Positions 4,990 through 8,211 of a stretch of DNA of 8,211 nucleotides are shown here, one piece after another; position 1 is the stretch's first letter; each line of letters opens with the position of its first letter. Under the pieces are notes generated by a model that had not been told where the DNA came from, made no database searches, and worked only from the letters and a program-made list of their open reading frames with translations. The translations under genes and the position numbers were made by a program. The stretch is from positions 1-8,211 of the forward strand of contig JALOAB010000093.1 in the NCBI GenBank assembly GCA_023229045.1, read 5' to 3'. Origin of the DNA: Fidelibacterota bacterium. GTDB taxonomy: Bacteria; Fidelibacterota; UBA2242.

Positions 4990-7272
4990 ATGGGACTTAA
5001 ATATTTATTCTTAATCGCTCCGCTTGGTTCGTTAGTGGCTTTAGTTGCGGCGTGGGTCTTTTACAAGTTGATGCTGAAAGGCGATCCGGGTAATGATCAA
5101 ATGCAAAAAATCGCCCTGGCGGTACGCAGAGGTGCTTTCGCTTATCTCAGACAGCAGTACAAGATCGTCATTTTATTCTTTCTTGTCATTTTTGTGGTAT
5201 TTCTTATAATGGCATTTGGACTTAATGTTCAGAATAAATGGGTGCCGTTTTCGTTCCTGACGGGTGGATTTTTCTCGGGTCTGGCTGGCTTTTTCGGGAT
5301 GAGTACAGCGACTCTGGCATCCAACCGTACTGCGCAAGGTGCCAGCAAATCTTTGAACGCCGGGCTACAGATTGCTTTCCGTTCCGGCGCGGTCATGGGA
5401 CTGGTTGTGGTAGGACTGGGATTACTTGATATTTCAATGTGGTTTGTAATTTTGTATTGGTTAGTGCCGCGTCTGGGCTTCGATCAGATGAGTCTGGCGG
5501 CGATTACTACGACGATGCTGACCTTCGGAATGGGCGCGTCCCTGCAGGCATTATTTGCACGTGTTGGCGGTGGTATTTTCACCAAAGCCGCGGATGTCGG
5601 GGCGGATCTGGTTGGAAAAGTCGAAGCCGGTATCCCGGAAGACGATCCGCGTAATCCGGCTACGATTGCCGATAATGTCGGCGATAATGTCGGTGATGTC
5701 GCCGGTATGGGCGCCGATTTGTATGAATCCTACTGCGGTTCGATTCTGGCTACAGCGGCGCTGGGCGTAGCGGCGTTCCAGGGACATCCATTTCAAAAAG
5801 TGTTAGCCGCACTGTTAGCCCCGATGATCGTGGCTGGTGTTGGCAATGTTTTTTCGGTAATTGGCGCTTTTGCGGTCCGTACTGAAGAAAAAGCCGAACA
5901 GCGCACTTTATTAAAAGCTCTGGCGCGGGGAGTGAATCTGAGTGTGGTGCTGATAGCCATTTTCACTGCTGGGCTGATTTATTTTCTCAAACTGCCGATG
6001 GGCATCGTCGCTTCGGTGATTACCGGCTTGTTGGTTGGTTGGGTAATTGGAAAACTTACTGAGTATTATACCTCACAGAGTTATAAGCCGACTCAATGGA
6101 TTGCCGAGCAGTCCAAGACCGGGCCGGCGACGGTCATTATCGGCGGTCTTTCGACCGGAATGCTTTCGACCGGATTACCGGTATTAACGGCTGGCATCGG
6201 AATTATCTTGAGTTACGCTTTTGCCGGTGGTTTCGGTAGCGATCCGAATAATGTCAATCTCGGATTGTACGGGATCAGCTTTGCCGCGGTTGGTATGCTA
6301 TCCACCTTGGGTATTACTCTGGCGACCGACGCTTACGGTCCGATTGCCGATAATGCTGGTGGCAATGCTGAAATGAGCGGACTGCCCAAAGAGGTTCGTA
6401 AGCGTACTGATGCTCTGGATTCACTGGGTAACACGACCGCCGCGACTGGCAAGGGATTTGCCATTGGCTCGGCGGCTTTGACTGCGATGGCTCTGATCGC
6501 GGCATATATTGAAGAAATAAAGGCCCAGTTTGCGCATATCATCAACGATAGTAATATACTTCAAAATCTCCTGACTGATATGAATATCCAGTTTGATGCG
6601 GGAGCATCGCTCAAGACGCTACAAGATTTGGTGGCGACTAACCTGCATCTGCCGAATTGGATTGAGTATTACAATGTTACGTTGATGAATCCGCGCGTTT
6701 TAGTCGGAATGTTCCTCGGTGCGATGGTGACTTTTGTTTTTGCCGCCTTAGCCATGAAAGCCGTCGGGCGCGCCGCCGGTAATATGGTTGAGGAAGTCCG
6801 TCGCCAGTTCCGCGAAAAACCGGGCATCATGGAAGGCAAGGACGAGCCTGATTACGCCAGTTGTGTGGCGATCAGTACCAAAGGCGCTCAGCGTGAAATG
6901 GTTTTTCCATCTCTGCTGGTAATTTCGGTACCGGTATTGACCGGATTGATTCTGGGTGTGGCTGGTGTGCTGGGCGTGTTGGTCGGCGGTTTGACTAGCG
7001 GTTTTGTTCTGGCGGTGATGCTTAACAATGCCGGGGGCGCCTGGGACAACGCCAAGAAATACATCGAAGAAGGCAATTTAGGCGGCAAAGGCTCCGAGGC
7101 TCATAAAGCCGCGGTGGTGGGCGATACCGTCGGTGATCCGTGCAAGGATACTGCCGGTCCGTGCCTCAATATTGTCATTAAACTGATGTCAACGGTTTCG
7201 ATTGTCACGGTCGGATTGGCGGTGAAATTCGGACCGGTAATCGGAACCTGGTTGGGAATTGGTCCAAGATAA
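4990..7272 (+). CDS. hppA: Membrane-bound pyrophosphatase, K+-dependent ion pump
   Basis: It hydrolyses cytoplasmic pyrophosphate and uses the energy to export H+ and/or Na+ across the inner membrane. The 760-aa protein is highly hydrophobic; the family has about 16 membrane helices. Signature segments are DVGADLVGKVE (202-212), EDDPRNPA (217-224), DNVGDNVGD (228-236), GADLYE (241-246), DAYGPIADNAGG (447-458) and GDTVGDP near the C-terminus (711-717). GNTTAATGKG (480-489) has Ala484 and Gly487, the pair typical of K+-dependent enzymes; K+-independent ones carry Lys and Thr there. Glu246 coincides with the functional Glu of the Thermotoga Na+ pump, but the pumped ion cannot be decided by this alone. 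Residues about 507-565 form a longer loop than I recall for Thermotoga. A strong Shine-Dalgarno AAAGGAGG (4973-4980), 9 nt before the ATG, supports the start. Flanking terminators make it monocistronic. Confidence 0.97.
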   Translation: MGLKYLFLIAPLGSLVALVAAWVFYKLMLKGDPGNDQMQKIALAVRRGAFAYLRQQYKIVILFFLVIFVVFLIMAFGLNVQNKWVPFSFLTGGFFSGLAGFFGMSTATLASNRTAQGASKSLNAGLQIAFRSGAVMGLVVVGLGLLDISMWFVILYWLVPRLGFDQMSLAAITTTMLTFGMGASLQALFARVGGGIFTKAADVGADLVGKVEAGIPEDDPRNPATIADNVGDNVGDVAGMGADLYESYCGSILATAALGVAAFQGHPFQKVLAALLAPMIVAGVGNVFSVIGAFAVRTEEKAEQRTLLKALARGVNLSVVLIAIFTAGLIYFLKLPMGIVASVITGLLVGWVIGKLTEYYTSQSYKPTQWIAEQSKTGPATVIIGGLSTGMLSTGLPVLTAGIGIILSYAFAGGFGSDPNNVNLGLYGISFAAVGMLSTLGITLATDAYGPIADNAGGNAEMSGLPKEVRKRTDALDSLGNTTAATGKGFAIGSAALTAMALIAAYIEEIKAQFAHIINDSNILQNLLTDMNIQFDAGASLKTLQDLVATNLHLPNWIEYYNVTLMNPRVLVGMFLGAMVTFVFAALAMKAVGRAAGNMVEEVRRQFREKPGIMEGKDEPDYASCVAISTKGAQREMVFPSLLVISVPVLTGLILGVAGVLGVLVGGLTSGFVLAVMLNNAGGAWDNAKKYIEEGNLGGKGSEAHKAAVVGDTVGDPCKDTAGPCLNIVIKLMSTVSIVTVGLAVKFGPVIGTWLGIGPR

Positions 7273-7291
7273 ATTAATATAAAAAATATTG

Positions 7292-7328
7292 GTCGGCGCG
7301 GTCATCCCTGACTGCGCCGGCTTTTTTT
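7292..7328 (+). terminator. Intrinsic terminator of hppA
   Basis: The arms 7292-7304 and 7309-7321 form a 13-bp GC-rich stem with two G-U pairs around a TCCC loop. The core is CGGCGCGGTCA with TGACTGCGCCG. Seven consecutive T follow (7322-7328). It lies 19 nt after the hppA stop, and is a strong Rho-independent terminator. Confidence 0.94.
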
Positions 7329-7373
7329 ATTGATATAAAACGGGGTCAGTGAAAACAAAGGCTACAGAACGGT

Positions 7374-8211
7374 ATGACTGATTTGTTGCTGGGAGAAATT
7401 GCGGCGTTATTGACAGCTTTTTGTTGGTCGTTTACCGCCTTGTCTTTCGAAGCCGCCGGGAAGCGGATCGGTTCCCTGAATGTAAATTTTCTGAGATTGA
7501 GTTTAGCCTTTATCTTTCTGTCGTTATTCAACGGAATCGTCTCGCGCCAGTTTTTTCCAAAAGATGTCAGCGCCCACGCCTGGCTGTGGCTTTCAGTATC
7601 GGGTCTGACGGGCTTCGTGATTGGTGATTTTTTCCTTTTCAAAGCCTATGTCGTGGTCGGAGCCCGGATTTCGATGTTGATTATGTCGCTGGTGCCGCCG
7701 ATTACAGCTTTAATAGGTTGGTTATTCCTTGATGAGACTATGAATTTCAAGGAAATTGTGGCAATGATCATGACGATTTCGGGAGTGGCGTTAGTGGTTT
7801 TGGAGCGGAATACTGACAATGGCGCGCTGAAATTCTCGCACCCGCTGTCCGGGATTTTATTCGCATTTGGCGGAGCCGTAGGACAAGCGATCGGATTGAT
7901 TTTCAGTAAATACGGCATGGGTAATTACAATGCATTTGTCGCGACTCAAATCCGCGTCATAACCGGTGTGATCGGGTTCGGTATAATTCTGATAATCCTG
8001 AAAAGAATGCCGCAACTCGCCCAAGCGGTCAGAAATCGTCCCGCCATAAAATATACCACGATTGGCGCGTTTTTCGGCCCTTTTCTGGGTGTGTCACTGT
8101 CGCTCCTGGCCGTACAGCACACGGCGACCGGAATTGCTTCGACCATCATGGCGATCGTGCCGGTGCTGATCATTCCTTTAGCGATTTTAATCAAAAAAGA
8201 ACGCACGACTT
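7374..8211 (+). CDS. EamA/DMT-family transporter (3'-truncated by the window edge)
   Basis: The frame stays open from the ATG at 7374 to the right edge, giving 279 codons without a stop. The product is an inner-membrane protein of the drug/metabolite transporter superfamily, with two EamA repeats at about 6-143 and 157-279. Repeat 1 shows AFCWSFTAL in the first helix, a GDFFLFKAY segment (84-92) in the third, the MSLVPPITALIGWLFLDE motif (104-121), and a hydrophobic end at 133-143. Repeat 2 mirrors this with TIMAIVPVLIIPLA (257-270) followed by KKE. Family members are about 290-300 aa with ten helices, so perhaps 15-25 residues are missing. An in-frame TGA at 7350-7352 limits the start, and this is the first ATG after it; the Shine-Dalgarno is poor. 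The substrate cannot be told: members export amino acids, metabolites or drugs. It follows a strong terminator, so it should have its own promoter, which I could not identify. Confidence 0.9.
   Translation, partial: MTDLLLGEIAALLTAFCWSFTALSFEAAGKRIGSLNVNFLRLSLAFIFLSLFNGIVSRQFFPKDVSAHAWLWLSVSGLTGFVIGDFFLFKAYVVVGARISMLIMSLVPPITALIGWLFLDETMNFKEIVAMIMTISGVALVVLERNTDNGALKFSHPLSGILFAFGGAVGQAIGLIFSKYGMGNYNAFVATQIRVITGVIGFGIILIILKRMPQLAQAVRNRPAIKYTTIGAFFGPFLGVSLSLLAVQHTATGIASTIMAIVPVLIIPLAILIKKERTT

Noticed and set aside
7421..8206. Small frames on both strands within the last 800 bases
   Set aside because: All are out-of-frame shadows of the EamA transporter, which is open from 7374 to the edge and shows both EamA repeats.
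1..8211. Defence island, prophage, transposon, CRISPR or tRNA/rRNA content
   Set aside because: All seven genes are metabolic, transport, repair or stress families; no integrase, transposase, terminal repeats, spaced repeats or tRNA cloverleaf was seen.

Overview
The window is an ordinary-looking bacterial chromosomal segment of moderate GC (a little under 50% by eye). It holds seven protein genes, all on the + strand. Shine-Dalgarno sequences are strong (AAAGGAGG, GGAGG, GAAGGAG), intrinsic terminators are of the classical hairpin plus T-run type, and at least one promoter reads well as sigma-70. The proteins are recognisable families but are not obviously those of a model species. An anaerobic or facultative, possibly uncultured lineage would fit: the glutamate dehydrogenase resembles that of Clostridium symbiosum, and there is a K+-dependent membrane pyrophosphatase. 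The phylum cannot be assigned from this sequence alone.

Region 1 (1-3061) is a tight cluster: the 3' part of trkA (K+ uptake regulator, cut by the window edge), a stand-alone class I glutamine amidotransferase-like protein, endonuclease V (deoxyinosine repair), and a small PspC-domain membrane protein. The gaps are 5, 1 and 17 nt, so co-transcription is likely. A long A/T-rich hairpin with a CCGGT/ACCGG core directly follows the last stop codon and probably ends or protects the transcript.

Region 2 (3062-4761) is a 304-bp A/T-rich intergenic leader with several inverted and direct repeats, then gdhA (glutamate dehydrogenase, 447 aa), closed by a near-perfect intrinsic terminator at 4731-4761.

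Region 3 (4762-7328) is a monocistronic unit: a sigma-70-like promoter (TTGAGA, 17 bp, TATATT), a leader of about 90 nt, a strong Shine-Dalgarno, hppA (membrane-bound ion-pumping pyrophosphatase, 760 aa) and another strong terminator. Region 4 (7374 to the end) is the beginning of an EamA/DMT-family transporter cut by the right edge.

Themes are house-keeping: K+ homeostasis (TrkA, and a K+-requiring pyrophosphatase), ammonia/glutamate metabolism, PPi-driven ion pumping, DNA repair and envelope stress. I found no mobile elements, CRISPR, phage genes, tRNA or rRNA genes, or defence island. I see no clear undescribed system. The most unusual points are the one-base junction between the amidotransferase and endonuclease V, the unexplained structure in the gdhA leader, an inverted repeat around the hppA promoter, and a loop insertion in the pyrophosphatase.
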